Positions 1 through 8,075 of a DNA stretch of 34,355 nt are shown in pieces. Positions within the stretch are counted from its first letter, which is position 1; each line of letters starts with the position of its first letter. Under the pieces are notes generated by a model that worked only from the letters and a program-made list of their open reading frames with translations, was not told the DNA's origin and searched no databases. The position numbers were made by a program, and so were the translations under genes. The stretch lies in contig VGRU01000011.1 of the NCBI GenBank assembly GCA_016875255.1, positions 1-34,355 on the forward strand, written 5' to 3'. The DNA is from Deltaproteobacteria bacterium (GTDB lineage Bacteria > Desulfobacterota > BSN033 > UBA1163).

Positions 1-443
1 TTCTCGGCCCCAGCATGTTGAATGTGATGGTGGTGATTGGCATCACCTCCTGGATGGGAACCTCCCGGTTTGTCCGCGCAGAGTTCCTCTCCCTGAGAGA
101 GAGGGATTTTGTTCAGGCGGCACGTGCACTCGGCATGAAGGATAGAAGGATCATCTTCAGACACATCTTGCCTAATAGCCTGGCACCGGTCTTTGTGACA
201 GCGACGCTCGATGTGGCTACGGCCGTACTGGTGGAAGCAGGGCTCAGCTTCCTGGGATTCGGGGTTCAACCGCCCGCTCCGAGCTGGGGAAACATCCTCA
301 CAGAAGGCCGGACCTATATCTTCGATGCCTGGTGGCTGACCGTCTTCCCGGGGCTGGCCATTCTGATGACGGTTCTCTCTTTTAATTTGTTGGGGGAAGG
401 CTTAAGGGATGCCCTTGATCCAAGGCTGAGAGGGAGAAGATAA
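1..443 (+). CDS. Dipeptide/oligopeptide ABC transporter permease, DppC/OppC type (5' end missing)
   Basis: Inner-membrane permease of a peptide (Dpp/Opp) or nickel-type ABC importer. The frame is open to the first base, so the gene starts upstream; only about the last 147 residues are present. The binding-protein-dependent permease loop (EAA loop, which docks on the ATPase) is visible as GMKDRRIIFRHILPNSLAP, followed by the family-typical EAGLSFLGFG and PSWGNIL segments and a final membrane span ending GLRDALDPRL. The two ATPase genes of the same transporter follow on the same strand at 617 and 1739, so this is the tail of a dpp/opp-like operon; the binding protein and DppB-type permease would lie upstream. 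The family call is secure, the substrate is not. Confidence 0.93.
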   Translation, partial: LGPSMLNVMVVIGITSWMGTSRFVRAEFLSLRERDFVQAARALGMKDRRIIFRHILPNSLAPVFVTATLDVATAVLVEAGLSFLGFGVQPPAPSWGNILTEGRTYIFDAWWLTVFPGLAILMTVLSFNLLGEGLRDALDPRLRGRR

Positions 444-451
444 TTAAAGAT

Positions 452-603
452 CAATTAGCAATAAGCAATGAACAATTAACAATTAGCAGTGAACCCCGTT
501 AGAAACTGCGGAAGGAAATTATCCCTAACGAGGTGAACAGATAAACGGTCAATGATCCACTATGAATATTTATTGATCATTGCCAATTGACAATTGATCA
601 TTG
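452..603. repeat. Heptamer array pair, CAAT-core, inverted arms
   Basis: The 173-bp spacer between two genes of one ABC transporter is built from degenerate tandem heptamers. On the + strand 452-493 is six consecutive units of the form CAATNAR (last one CAGTGAA). The right arm, 572-603, reads as four to five units of the same CAATNNN word on the opposite strand. Between them, 494-540 carries CGTTAG (497-502) and CTAACG (535-540) in inverted orientation, related to the hairpin at 26709-26737. No ORF fits here. A two-unit piece of the same word family occurs at about 10485-10503. Function unknown. Confidence 0.8.
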
Positions 604-616
604 CAAAATGGTTATT

Positions 617-1594
617 ATGAAAACCCCTCTTTTAGAAGTTCGCTCTCTAACCACTCAGTTCTTCACGGAGGATGGAGTGGTGAGGGCGGTCGAAGATGTG
701 AATTTTGAGATTCACCCGGGCGAGATCCTCAGCCTCGTGGGTGAATCCGGATGCGGGAAGAGTGTGACAGGCCTCTCCCTTCTGAGGCTGATCCCCATTC
801 CTCCTGGAAAGATTATGAGCGGAGAGCTTCTTTTTGAAGGAAGAGATCTTCTTGGGCTGGAGGAGAGGGAGATGGAGAGGGTGAGGGGGAACGATATCTC
901 CATGATCTTCCAGGAACCCATGACCTCGCTCAATCCTGTATTTACGATCGGGAATCAGATTATGGAGGCCCTCCAGCTTCACCAGAATCTTGATAAAAAA
1001 GAGGCGAGAAGGAGGGCCATCGAGATGCTGGACCGGGTGAAGATTCCCTCTCCCGAGGTAAGGATCGATTCCTATCCTCATCAGCTGAGCGGAGGGATGA
1101 GACAGAGAGCGATGATTGCGATGGCTCTCTCCTGCCAGCCCAAACTCCTCATAGCGGATGAACCCACAACAGCGCTCGATGTAACGATCCAGGCACAGGT
1201 CCTTCGCCTGCTGAAGGAGATCCAGGGAGAGATGGGAATGGCGGTGATGTTGATCACCCATGATCTGGGAGTGGTTTCAGAGATAGCGGACCGGGTGGCT
1301 GTCATGTATGCGGGAAGGATTGTGGAGTCCGGACCCATTGAGGCCATCTTTGGGGAGATGCGGCATCCTTATACGAGGGGGCTTCTGGAGTCGATCCCCC
1401 AGCTCGAGGAAAAGAAGAAGAGGCTTAATGCCATCCCCGGTCAGGTCCCAAACCCGATGGACCTGCCCACCGGCTGTAAATTTCATCCGAGATGTCATCT
1501 GATGATCGACGACTGCAAGAGGGAGGAACCTCCCCTCTTTCAGGTCAACGGCAACCACTTCAGCCGTTGCCTCCGGTGGAAGGAATGTTATTAA
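617..1594 (+). CDS. Dipeptide/oligopeptide ABC transporter ATP-binding protein, DppD/OppD type
   Basis: Cytoplasmic ATPase subunit that energises peptide-type uptake together with the permease at the window start. It shows the Walker A motif GESGCGKS, the Q-loop [10 protein letters not shown], the ABC signature LSGGMRQR, Walker [13 protein letters not shown] and the H-loop THDLGV. The C-terminus has the cysteine-containing extension of this subfamily ([10 protein letters not shown]...C). About 325 residues is normal. The start is uncertain: TTG 587, ATG 608 and ATG 617 are in frame and none has a clear Shine-Dalgarno sequence. ATG 617 is chosen because homologues begin with a short Met-x-x-PLLEV-like strand and because the upstream codons fall inside the heptamer array. 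Confidence 0.93.
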   Translation: MKTPLLEVRSLTTQFFTEDGVVRAVEDVNFEIHPGEILSLVGESGCGKSVTGLSLLRLIPIPPGKIMSGELLFEGRDLLGLEEREMERVRGNDISMIFQEPMTSLNPVFTIGNQIMEALQLHQNLDKKEARRRAIEMLDRVKIPSPEVRIDSYPHQLSGGMRQRAMIAMALSCQPKLLIADEPTTALDVTIQAQVLRLLKEIQGEMGMAVMLITHDLGVVSEIADRVAVMYAGRIVESGPIEAIFGEMRHPYTRGLLESIPQLEEKKKRLNAIPGQVPNPMDLPTGCKFHPRCHLMIDDCKREEPPLFQVNGNHFSRCLRWKECY

Positions 1595-1597
1595 AAA

Positions 1598-1723
1598 CCC
1601 AATGTCAAATGCCAAAGCTCAAAGTTCAAAGGAATTTCAAACGAAAAATGCTAAAGATCGAAAGACCCTCAATTTGGAATTTGGGATTTGGCATTCCTTT
1701 GACATTTGAACTTTGAAATTTGG
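1598..1723. repeat. Heptamer array pair, YCAAANN core, inverted arms
   Basis: The spacer between the two transporter ATPase genes is almost entirely heptamer array. The left arm, 1598-1632, has five tandem units of the form YCAAANN. The right arm, 1671-1723, has the complementary word NNTTTGR in three units, a 4-base interruption (CATT), then four more units. The arms can fold into a long imperfect stem. Translation of this region gives low-complexity peptide and no gene is credible. The TTG at 1706 that opens the next reading frame lies inside this array and is rejected as a start. Confidence 0.82.
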
Positions 1724-1738
1724 GTTTGGAATGATGAT

Positions 1739-2707
1739 ATGTCACAGAATCAAATCCTGATTCAGGTTCGTGATCTAACAAAGTATTTCTACCGGCAGCG
1801 GTTCTTCTCTTCGGACAGGGAGCCGATCCGCGCAGTGGATGGCATCACCTTCTCCATCCGAAAAGGAGAGACGCTCGGGTTGGTGGGAGAGAGCGGCTGC
1901 GGCAAGACAACAGCGGGCAAAGCCATCCTGAGATTGATTGAGCCGACCTCCGGCCAGGTCTTATTTAAAGAAGGAAATATCCTCGACCTCAACAGGGAAG
2001 ACCTCAGAAGATTAAGACCCCATATGCAGTTTATCTTTCAGGACCCCTATGAATCGCTCAATCCGAGGATGAGAGTGGGAGAGATCGTAGGCGAGGGCCT
2101 GGAGGTTCATCGCATCGCCCAGGGCAAGGAGAAGGCTGAAAGGGTCTCAGAGATCCTTGAGAAGGTTGGACTCCATCCAGGGGATGCGATCCGTTATCCT
2201 CACGAGTTCAGCGGTGGCCAACGCCAGAGGATTGGCATTGCAAGGGCCATCTCTCTTCATCCACAGCTGATCGTTGCCGATGAACCTGTCTCTGCGCTGG
2301 ATGTTTCCATTCAGGCTCAGATCCTCAACCTCCTGATGGACCTGAGGGATCAACTGGGCCTTACCTATCTCTTCATCTCCCATGACCTTCGGATTGTTAA
2401 ACATATCAGCGATCGAATTGCCGTCATGTATCTGGGAAAGATGGTGGAAATGGCCAATGGAGAAGATCTCTTCCGCAGGCCTCTCCATCCCTACACTCAA
2501 ATCCTGCTTCAGGCCATCCCCAAACTGGACCCTTTGAAAAGAAGTCAGGGGGCTCCTCTCAGGGAGGAGTTCCGTCCCCATGATCTGAAAAAGGGATGTC
2601 TTTTCCAGCCGAGATGCCCCCATTCAAAAGAGAAGTGCCAGATGGAGGAACCTCTCCTTCTGGACCATGGAGAGGGACATCTCGTCGCCTGCCATTTTGT
2701 CTCCTGA
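1739..2707 (+). CDS. Dipeptide/oligopeptide ABC transporter ATP-binding protein, DppF/OppF type
   Basis: Second ATPase of the peptide-type importer; it pairs with the DppD-type subunit to form the nucleotide-binding dimer under the permeases. Motifs: Walker A GESGCGKTT, Q-loop FQDPYESLNPR, signature FSGGQRQRIGIARA, Walker B LIVADEPVSALD, H-loop SHDLRI, and the C-terminal cysteine extension GCLFQPRCP. About 322 residues, normal for the family. ATG 1739 is chosen because the N-terminus then runs straight into the family-typical ILIQVRDLTKYF; the longer frame from TTG 1706 only translates the repeat spacer. This is the last gene of the transporter operon. Substrate cannot be told from sequence. 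Confidence 0.93.
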   Translation: MSQNQILIQVRDLTKYFYRQRFFSSDREPIRAVDGITFSIRKGETLGLVGESGCGKTTAGKAILRLIEPTSGQVLFKEGNILDLNREDLRRLRPHMQFIFQDPYESLNPRMRVGEIVGEGLEVHRIAQGKEKAERVSEILEKVGLHPGDAIRYPHEFSGGQRQRIGIARAISLHPQLIVADEPVSALDVSIQAQILNLLMDLRDQLGLTYLFISHDLRIVKHISDRIAVMYLGKMVEMANGEDLFRRPLHPYTQILLQAIPKLDPLKRSQGAPLREEFRPHDLKKGCLFQPRCPHSKEKCQMEEPLLLDHGEGHLVACHFVS

Positions 2708-2821
2708 CGAATCCAATTTAGGATTTGCTTTTCTTTGAAAAAATATTCTAAAATTAGATGATTAAGGTTTAGGCTTTCTCCCGATGGACGAGATGTCATC
2801 GGATAACAGGAGCGTAACGGG

Positions 2822-3220
2822 ATGGATCAGGAAAAACTTCTCTATTTTAAAGGGTTCCTTGAGGGCCAGCTTCACAATTTGCTGGTTGAAGCCGGAAAGA
2901 CCTGTAGCGGCATGCGTCATGATCGTGAGGGAGATTTTCCTGACCCGACGGACCGGGCCTCTCTGGAGTCGGACCGAAACTTCCTCCTGAGGATTAAGGA
3001 CCGGGAGAGAAAATTGATCCTGAAGGTGAAAGAGGCCCTGGACCGGATTGATAACGGGACCTTTGGGATCTGTGAATCGTGCGGGAAATCCATCTCTGAG
3101 AAAAGGCTGATGGCAAGGCCCGTGACCACGCTCTGCATCGAATGTAAAACCGAATTAGAGGATCAGGAGCGGAAAGAAAGGCTCAGGGGAACAAAGCCGA
3201 AGAAAAAATTCCCCTCTTAA
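2822..3220 (+). CDS. DksA/TraR family C4 zinc-finger transcription factor
   Basis: Small regulator of the family that enters the RNA polymerase secondary channel and modulates initiation, often with ppGpp. The 132-residue product shows an N-terminal helical region, the acidic coiled-coil-tip motif DPTDRA (residues 41-46, fitting the DXXDXA signature of DksA), then a zinc finger with C84-x2-C87 and C105-x2-C108. The basic tail ends KPKKKF. ATG 2822 has an AGGAG box about 10 bases upstream. The upstream leader can form a small hairpin with CCGATG and CATCGG arms (about 2783-2804). It could be DksA itself or a paralogue; motif retention suggests a functional polymerase-binding protein. Confidence 0.9.
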   Translation: MDQEKLLYFKGFLEGQLHNLLVEAGKTCSGMRHDREGDFPDPTDRASLESDRNFLLRIKDRERKLILKVKEALDRIDNGTFGICESCGKSISEKRLMARPVTTLCIECKTELEDQERKERLRGTKPKKKFPS

Positions 3221-3283
3221 GCCACACCATTCACTCAACACAATTTGGTTCGTTTAACACCTCTTTGCAATAGTTCCGAAGCC

Positions 3284-3348
3284 GTCATTCCCGCGAAAGC
3301 GGGAATCCAGCTCAGAAATACTGGATTCCGGGTCAAGCCCGGAATGAC
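3284..3348. repeat. REP/MITE-like palindromic element
   Basis: A compact 65-bp element bounded by inverted GTCATTCC (3284-3291) and GGAATGAC (3341-3348). It contains two perfect hairpins, ATTCCCGC-GAAA-GCGGGAAT and ATTCCGGG-TCAA-GCCCGGAAT, plus matching ATCCAG/CTGGAT in the centre. It belongs to the widespread proteobacterial class of extragenic palindromes whose spurious translation contains 'IPGLTRNP' and 'WIPAFAGMT'. It lies between the DksA-like gene and galT. It may act as a transcript stabiliser or terminator; no long T-run follows, so it is not called a terminator. Confidence 0.85.
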
Positions 3349-3393
3349 AACTAAAGTAAAGGGTTTTTTGACGCACGACACTAAAGACCTATC

Positions 3394-4389
3394 ATGCCTG
3401 AATTGAGAAAAGATCCCATCCACGGAAGATGGGTGATCATTGCGACGGAACGAAGCAGAAGGCCCTCCGATTTTGCGCCGGAAGAACGAATTTCCACCGG
3501 CGGGTTCTGTCCTCTCTGTGAAGGGAATGAAGACCGGACCCCTCCAGAGGTGCTGGCCTTCCGGGACAACGGAGCTCCTCCGAACTCGCCGGGCTGGTCG
3601 TTGCGCGTCGTCCCAAATAAGTTTCCCGCTCTTCGCATTGAAGGAGAGCTGGACCGGGAGGGCGAAGGAATCTATGATAAGATGAATGGGATCGGAGCCC
3701 ATGAAGTGGTGGTCGAGACGCCTCAGCATTCCGAAACCCTGTCCACCCTCCCCTTGAAAGGGGTGGAGAAAGTTCTCTGGGCTTACCGGGATAGAATTGT
3801 CGATTTGAGGCGGGATGAGCGGCTTCGCCATGTCCTCGTCTTTAAAAATTATGGTTCAGCCGCCGGAGCTTCTCTTGAACATTCGCATTCCCAGATCATT
3901 GCCCTCCCCATTGTTCCCACGAGGGTTCGCGAGGAGATCGAAGGGGCAAAAAATTACTTTCTCTATAAAGACCGGTGTGTGTTCTGCGATATCGTCAGGC
4001 AAGAACTCCGACAGAGAAAGCGGGTGATCGCAGAGAACAGCGGGTTCGTCTCCATCGCTCCCTTTGCTTCGCGGTTCCCCTTTGAGACCTGGATTCTTCC
4101 GAAGATTCACCAGCCAAGTTATGAACAGATGGAAAGTTCCTTCTATGGCCAGGCCGCCGAAATTCTCTCCGGCACCCTTCGGAAATTAAAACAGGTTCTT
4201 GACGATCCTCCTTATAACTACATCATCCACACCTCCTCCTACCCGGAACAGGACCGTGACTATTACCACTGGCACATTGAAATCATGCCCAAGTTGACCA
4301 AGGTGGCCGGATTCGAGTGGGGAACGGGGTTCTATATCAACCCAACCCCTCCGGAAGAGGCCGCAGAGTATTTGAGGGAGGCCAGATAA
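3394..4389 (+). CDS. galT: Galactose-1-phosphate uridylyltransferase (GalT, HIT superfamily)
   Basis: Transfers UMP between UDP-glucose and galactose-1-phosphate in the Leloir pathway; cytoplasmic. The 331-residue product has the family features: N-terminal ELRKDPIHGRWVIIA, zinc-type pairs C39-x2-C42 and C195-x2-C198, the HxHxQ active-site motif as HSHSQ (H163, H165, Q167; the second His is the nucleophile by homology) and a second His pair in YHWHIE near residue 292. The motif reads HSHSQ instead of the common HPHGQ, which is also seen in bacterial relatives that may use other nucleotidyl donors, so substrate range is open. It is first in a run galT-kinase-regulator-galU with gaps of only a few bases. 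Confidence 0.88.
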   Translation: MPELRKDPIHGRWVIIATERSRRPSDFAPEERISTGGFCPLCEGNEDRTPPEVLAFRDNGAPPNSPGWSLRVVPNKFPALRIEGELDREGEGIYDKMNGIGAHEVVVETPQHSETLSTLPLKGVEKVLWAYRDRIVDLRRDERLRHVLVFKNYGSAAGASLEHSHSQIIALPIVPTRVREEIEGAKNYFLYKDRCVFCDIVRQELRQRKRVIAENSGFVSIAPFASRFPFETWILPKIHQPSYEQMESSFYGQAAEILSGTLRKLKQVLDDPPYNYIIHTSSYPEQDRDYYHWHIEIMPKLTKVAGFEWGTGFYINPTPPEEAAEYLREAR

Positions 4390-4395
4390 CAGGTG

Positions 4396-6258
4396 ATGTC
4401 CGCTCATTCTGATGGCTATTATCTTCTGAAAGCGACGATCGAACTCTCCGCCTCCTCACTGCCCATCGAAACCAAGCTCGAAAGGATCCTCCAGTCGATC
4501 ACCGATGGTTTCCAATCGGATCGCTCACTCCTTCTGCGACCGGAAGCGATTCCGAAGGAGGGGTTTCTCTCCCGTGTGGCAGAGACGAGAAAACCCCTGT
4601 GGGTCGATGAGGAAAACCTCTTTCGAGAAGAGGGGGTTCTCCCGGAGGAGCGGGATCTTCTCTGCAAGGCTTTTGCCTGCATCCCTCTCTCTGACGAAAC
4701 CTCTTTTCAGGGGATCTTTTATGTCGGTTTCTCAAAGGGCCGGACATTCTCTTCCGGAGAAGTCGATCTCCTTCTTTTACTCGCAAAGGAGATCGGAGCG
4801 GCCATTCGAAATGATCAGCTCCACCGTGTGGCACAGGATCATGAGAGAAGGGTGAGTCAGCTTTCCACCCTGTGGGAGTTGAACAAGGCATTGCTCGCCA
4901 CCGTCCATTTTGAGCGGATCGTCCATATGACCCTGACCGCCATCACGATCGGCGATGGACTTGGATTCAACCGGGCCATGCTCTTTCTCGTCGATGAGAA
5001 GGATCATGTCGTGAGGGGGATGATGGCGGTGGGCCCGAATAGTGCGGAGGAAGCGGGAAAAATCTGGGCGACCCTTTCTCAACGGAAAGGAAATCCCTCG
5101 GAGCTGATCGCTCAGATCGAGTCATCCACGGAAAACCATTCCATCCTCAACTCCATCGTGAAGGAGATTAAGGTTCCACTGGAGCATGAGCAGTGCATTC
5201 TTTCGCGGACCGTTCTTGAGGGAAGGCCCTTCAATATCCGGTTTCCCCTGGATGGAGAGGAGTGGGTTCAAACCCGGTGCGAAAGGGGGTGTGCCCTCAG
5301 TTCGGAAGTGGGATGTTATGTGAGTGAGCATCTCAGCCGCGATCCCAGGATCTATTCCTTTGCAACGATTCCCCTCTGGGGAAAGGGAAAGGTGATCGGT
5401 GTGATCCTGGTGGATAACCTCTTCAATCAGGATCCCATCACCGACGAGGATATTCGTTATCTCACCATGTTTTCCAGCCAGGCGGGATTGGCCATTGAGA
5501 ACACCCTGCTCTATCGGAATTTAGAAGAGGTCCATCAGGAACTAAAAGAGGCTCAGACCTTCCTGGTCTATCAGGAGAAAATGGCGGCATTAGGGGAACT
5601 CTCCACCTCGATTGCCCATGAAATCAGAAACCCCCTCGTTTCCATCGGAGGATTTGCACGTCGCCTCGATCGCACCCTTACGGCCGATGCCTCGGAGAAA
5701 CGGTATGCTCAGACGATCGTCAAGGAAGTGGAAAGGCTCGAAAAGATTCTGAACCATATCCTCACCTATACCCATGAAGAAGCCATGACACTTAAGGAGT
5801 TGGACCTGCGCGAGGTGATGGAGGAGAGTCTCTCCATGATTTCAGAAAGTTTAAGAAACGGAGGGATCCAGCTTGACAAAGAGTTCTCGGAAAAGGTCCC
5901 CGGAGTGAAGGGCGACTATTATCAGTTGAAGCAGGCCTTTTTCAACTTGATCAGCAACGCCTATGAATCAATGAACGGCAAGGGAAGGCTCTCCATTCGC
6001 ATCCATCCCCTTTGGAAGAATGGCTCTTCCTTCGTCAGGGTGGAGGTCGAGGATACAGGAGCAGGCATTGACCCCGAATCGCTTCACCATATCTTCAACC
6101 CTTTCTACACGACGAAGGATAACCGGTTAGGTCTGGGCCTGCCCATCATCCATAAGATTGCGACCTTCCATCAAGGTCAGATCGAAGTGAACAACCATCC
6201 CGGAAAGGGTGTAGCCTTCCTCCTCACCCTTCCGGCGCAAGAGGAGAAACAGAGATGA
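4396..6258 (+). CDS. GAF-GAF sensor histidine kinase (cytoplasmic)
   Basis: Two-component sensor of about 620 residues with no membrane segment. It has an N-terminal GAF-like domain (about residues 20-140), a second larger GAF domain (about 165-375, ending QAGLAIENTLLYRNL), a coiled linker, a HisKA domain with the H-box SIAHEIRNPL (phosphorylated His about 408) and a HATPase domain with N-box NLISNAYESM, G1 VEDTGAGI, F-box FNPFYTTK and G2 GLGLPI. The ligand of the GAF domains is unknown. A GTG at 4393 is also in frame; ATG 4396 is chosen. Its stop overlaps the next start (ATGA), so it is translationally coupled to its likely partner regulator. It sits between galT and galU. Confidence 0.93.
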   Translation: MSAHSDGYYLLKATIELSASSLPIETKLERILQSITDGFQSDRSLLLRPEAIPKEGFLSRVAETRKPLWVDEENLFREEGVLPEERDLLCKAFACIPLSDETSFQGIFYVGFSKGRTFSSGEVDLLLLLAKEIGAAIRNDQLHRVAQDHERRVSQLSTLWELNKALLATVHFERIVHMTLTAITIGDGLGFNRAMLFLVDEKDHVVRGMMAVGPNSAEEAGKIWATLSQRKGNPSELIAQIESSTENHSILNSIVKEIKVPLEHEQCILSRTVLEGRPFNIRFPLDGEEWVQTRCERGCALSSEVGCYVSEHLSRDPRIYSFATIPLWGKGKVIGVILVDNLFNQDPITDEDIRYLTMFSSQAGLAIENTLLYRNLEEVHQELKEAQTFLVYQEKMAALGELSTSIAHEIRNPLVSIGGFARRLDRTLTADASEKRYAQTIVKEVERLEKILNHILTYTHEEAMTLKELDLREVMEESLSMISESLRNGGIQLDKEFSEKVPGVKGDYYQLKQAFFNLISNAYESMNGKGRLSIRIHPLWKNGSSFVRVEVEDTGAGIDPESLHHIFNPFYTTKDNRLGLGLPIIHKIATFHQGQIEVNNHPGKGVAFLLTLPAQEEKQR

Positions 6259-6611
6259 TGAAGATTTTGGTCGTCGATGATGAAGAAAGCATCCGCCTCC
6301 TCTATAAAGAGGAGCTGGAGGAAGATGGGTTTGTCGTAGAGGTGGCCAAGGATGGACTGGAGGCCCTTAAACAGGTTCCTCTCTTCAAGCCGGATCTCAT
6401 CACCCTCGACATCAAGATGCCGGGGCTAAATGGGATTGAGACGCTCAAGCGGATCAGGGAAATGGAGAGGCAAGTTTTCATCGTCATGTGTTCCGCCTAT
6501 GGAGAGTACAAGCAGGATCTGACGACCTGGGCCTCCGATGCCTATGTGGTCAAGTGCGCCGATCTGACAGAATTGAAGAACACAATCCGGAGACTCCTGA
6601 GGCTTCTATGA
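6255..6611 (+). CDS. Single-domain response regulator (CheY-like receiver)
   Basis: Receiver domain only, 118 residues, without DNA-binding or enzymatic output. The acidic pocket (D8-D9 in ILVVDDE), phospho-acceptor D52 (ITLDIKMPG), the switch Ser/Thr position (S80 in MCSAYGE) and conserved K100 (YVVKCAD) are all present, so it should accept phosphate. It overlaps the upstream kinase by 4 bp and the downstream galU by 4 bp (ATGA at both ends), which strongly implies co-translation. With no output domain it must act by protein contact or as an intermediate in a phosphorelay; the final target is not in the window. Confidence 0.93.
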   Translation: MMKILVVDDEESIRLLYKEELEEDGFVVEVAKDGLEALKQVPLFKPDLITLDIKMPGLNGIETLKRIREMERQVFIVMCSAYGEYKQDLTTWASDAYVVKCADLTELKNTIRRLLRLL

Positions 6612-7465
6612 AAGTAAAAAAAGCGGTCATTCCTGCCGCCGGTTTGGGGACCCGATTTCTTCCGGCGACAAAGGTCGTGCCAAAGGAACTGTTGCCCATT
6701 GTCGATAAGCCTTCCATCCAATATATTATGGAAGAAGTAGCCTCGGCAGGCATCGAAGAGGTGATCCTGATTACCGGCAGGGAAAAAGGCTCCATCGAAG
6801 ACCACTTCGATACATCGACCGAATTGGAGAACCATCTCATCAAAAAAGGAAGGAGAGACCTCCTGAAAATAGTCCGGGAAATCTCCGAAATGGTGACGAT
6901 CGTCTCGGTGAGGCAAAAAGAGCCTCTGGGCCTGGGACATGCCATCCTCTGCGCAAAAAAGGTCGTAAGAAATGAACACTTTGCCGTCCTGTTAGGCGAT
7001 GACCTGATCGATGCCAAAGTCCCCTGCATCCGTCAGATGATGGATGTCTATCAGAATATGGATGGCGCGCTCGTGGCCATTCAGAAGGTCCCAAGAGCGG
7101 AGACACACCTCTACGGGATCATCAAGGGGAAAAAGGTGATGGACCGGGTCTACTCCGTCGATGAAATGGTGGAAAAGCCGGAGAGGGGAAAGGCGCCTTC
7201 TAACCTTGCCATCATCGGAAGATATATCCTTCCTCCCCGCATCTTTGATATACTGGAAAAGGTCAAACCCGACAGGAAAGGAGAGATCCAGCTCACGGAA
7301 GGCCTGAAAGAGCTCAGCAGGGAGGTCCCCATCTACGGATATGAATTTATCGGCGATCGCTACGATGCAGGAGACAAATGGGGTTATCTGCAGGCCAATC
7401 TTTCTTTTGGTTTGAAACACCCGGAAATCGGTCCAAAATTAAGAAGGTATTTAAAAAATCTGTAG
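6608..7465 (+). CDS. galU: UTP--glucose-1-phosphate uridylyltransferase (GalU)
   Basis: Makes UDP-glucose from UTP and glucose-1-phosphate, the donor for exopolysaccharide, LPS and the GalT reaction. The 285-residue product begins with the nucleotide-binding signature AVIPAAGLGTRFLPATK followed by KELLPIVDKP, and carries VEKP, QLTEGL and GDRYDAGDKWGYL, all typical of bacterial GalU. Start: ATG 6608, overlapping the receiver stop by 4 bp; a longer in-frame extension into the receiver gene is rejected. Having galT, a two-component pair and galU in one transcription unit suggests control of, or sensing tied to, UDP-sugar supply. Confidence 0.95.
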   Translation: MKVKKAVIPAAGLGTRFLPATKVVPKELLPIVDKPSIQYIMEEVASAGIEEVILITGREKGSIEDHFDTSTELENHLIKKGRRDLLKIVREISEMVTIVSVRQKEPLGLGHAILCAKKVVRNEHFAVLLGDDLIDAKVPCIRQMMDVYQNMDGALVAIQKVPRAETHLYGIIKGKKVMDRVYSVDEMVEKPERGKAPSNLAIIGRYILPPRIFDILEKVKPDRKGEIQLTEGLKELSREVPIYGYEFIGDRYDAGDKWGYLQANLSFGLKHPEIGPKLRRYLKNL

Positions 7466-7495
7466 GCTTTTGTTTGTTATCAGTTCATTCTAAAA

Positions 7496-7509
7496 TGTAA
7501 CAAGTTACA
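7496..7509. promoter_or_regulatory. Perfect palindrome upstream of tRNA-Ala
   Basis: TGTAAC-AA-GTTACA is a perfect 6-2-6 inverted repeat placed 6 bases before the first base of the tRNA and 30 bases after the galU stop. It could be a regulator site or part of the tRNA promoter/processing region. No convincing -35/-10 pair was identified around it, and no function can be assigned. Confidence 0.35.
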
Positions 7510-7515
7510 TCTTCC

Positions 7516-7591
7516 GGGGCAGTAGCTCAGCTGGGAGAGCGCCAGAATCGCACTCTGGAGGCCGGCGGTTCGATCCCGCTCTGCTCCACCA
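7516..7591 (+). tRNA. tRNA-Ala, anticodon CGC
   Basis: Full 76-nt cloverleaf with encoded CCA. The acceptor stem is GGGGCAG/CTGCTCC with the G3:U70 wobble pair that is the alanine identity element. D stem GCTC/GAGC; anticodon stem CCAGA/TCTGG around loop ATCGCAC, giving anticodon CGC at 7549-7551 (reads GCG); T stem GGCGG/CCGCT with loop TTCGATC; discriminator A then CCA (7589-7591). It follows galU by 50 bp and is followed by a Rho-independent terminator. Confidence 0.97.
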
Positions 7592-7602
7592 GAAAATCAG
7601 AA

Positions 7603-7631
7603 AGGGGCGATCCAATGAATCGCCCCTTTTT
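7603..7631 (+). terminator. Rho-independent terminator after tRNA-Ala
   Basis: Stem AGGGGCGAT (7603-7611) pairs perfectly with ATCGCCCCT (7619-7627) around a 7-nt loop, followed by a T-run. It ends the tRNA transcript. It also lies downstream of the convergent FmdB gene and may work in both directions, although the T-run is weaker on the minus strand. Confidence 0.92.
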
Positions 7632-7678
7632 ATACCTAAGCATTTTAAATCCGGTGAACTACCGGCTGGACTTTAGGC

Positions 7679-7882
7679 TCAGGAAAATCTCTTCGAACCA
7701 CCCGGAGAGCCGCAGGAAGAGGTTGATTCCGAACGTCTTAAAGAGGAGAAACCGGAGAGAATCTTCTCGGGCTCCCATTCTCCGCAAAACGGACAGGCCA
7801 CTGACTCCACTCCTTCATTAGGTTTTTGAATCTTCTCAAAAATTTCACCGCATTTTCGACATTGATATTCGTAGATAGGCAT
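7679..7882 (-). CDS. FmdB family zinc-ribbon protein
   Basis: 67-residue protein of the FmdB/regulatory zinc-ribbon family, named after a putative regulator of formamidase expression; biochemical role poorly known. It begins with the hallmark MPIYEYQCRKCG and has a second pair CPFCG, giving a four-cysteine zinc ribbon, then a Ser/Gly-rich tail. ATG at 7882 is preceded by a strong GAGGGAGG Shine-Dalgarno; the longer frame upstream only translates the repeat spacer. It lies downstream of, and on the same strand as, the Fe-S/cytochrome b genes but is separated from them by about 190 bp of heptamer array, so co-transcription is possible, not shown. Confidence 0.9.
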   Translation of the reverse strand: MPIYEYQCRKCGEIFEKIQKPNEGVESVACPFCGEWEPEKILSGFSSLRRSESTSSCGSPGGSKRFS

Positions 7883-7905
7883 CTTTTCCTCCCTCTCAAG
7901 ATAAT

Positions 7906-8061
7906 AAATTCGAAATCCGAATATCGGGCGAAGCGTCCTTTTAGGACCAATCCGAAACAATATCTAAATTCGAATCATCCAAATTTTCAAACATCCGTTT
8001 TGAAAGTTTCAAATTTCGGTCATTTGAATTTATTTCGAAATTCGTATTTCGTGCTTCGGAT
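7906..8061. repeat. Heptamer array pair, TTCG-core, inverted arms
   Basis: Spacer between the FmdB gene and the cytochrome b/HMA gene. The left arm, 7906-7926, is three tandem heptamers of the form AAATYCG (the last degenerate). The right arm, 8034-8061, is four perfect-register heptamers TTCGNNN, the same core on the other strand. The centre contains further partial copies (CTAAATTCGAATC, CAAATTTCGG). The arms are inverted and can pair. No gene fits. Confidence 0.82.
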
Positions 8062-8075
8062 TTATGGCTTCCGTC

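Noticed and set aside
452..1723. CRISPR array
   Set aside because: Repeat units are 6-7 bp, adjacent and degenerate, with no unique spacers and no cas genes.
3235..3831. Minus-strand reading frame of 198 codons overlapping galT
   Set aside because: It contains the telltale IPGLTRNP/WIPAFAGMT translation of a REP-like palindrome and lies antisense to a clear galT.
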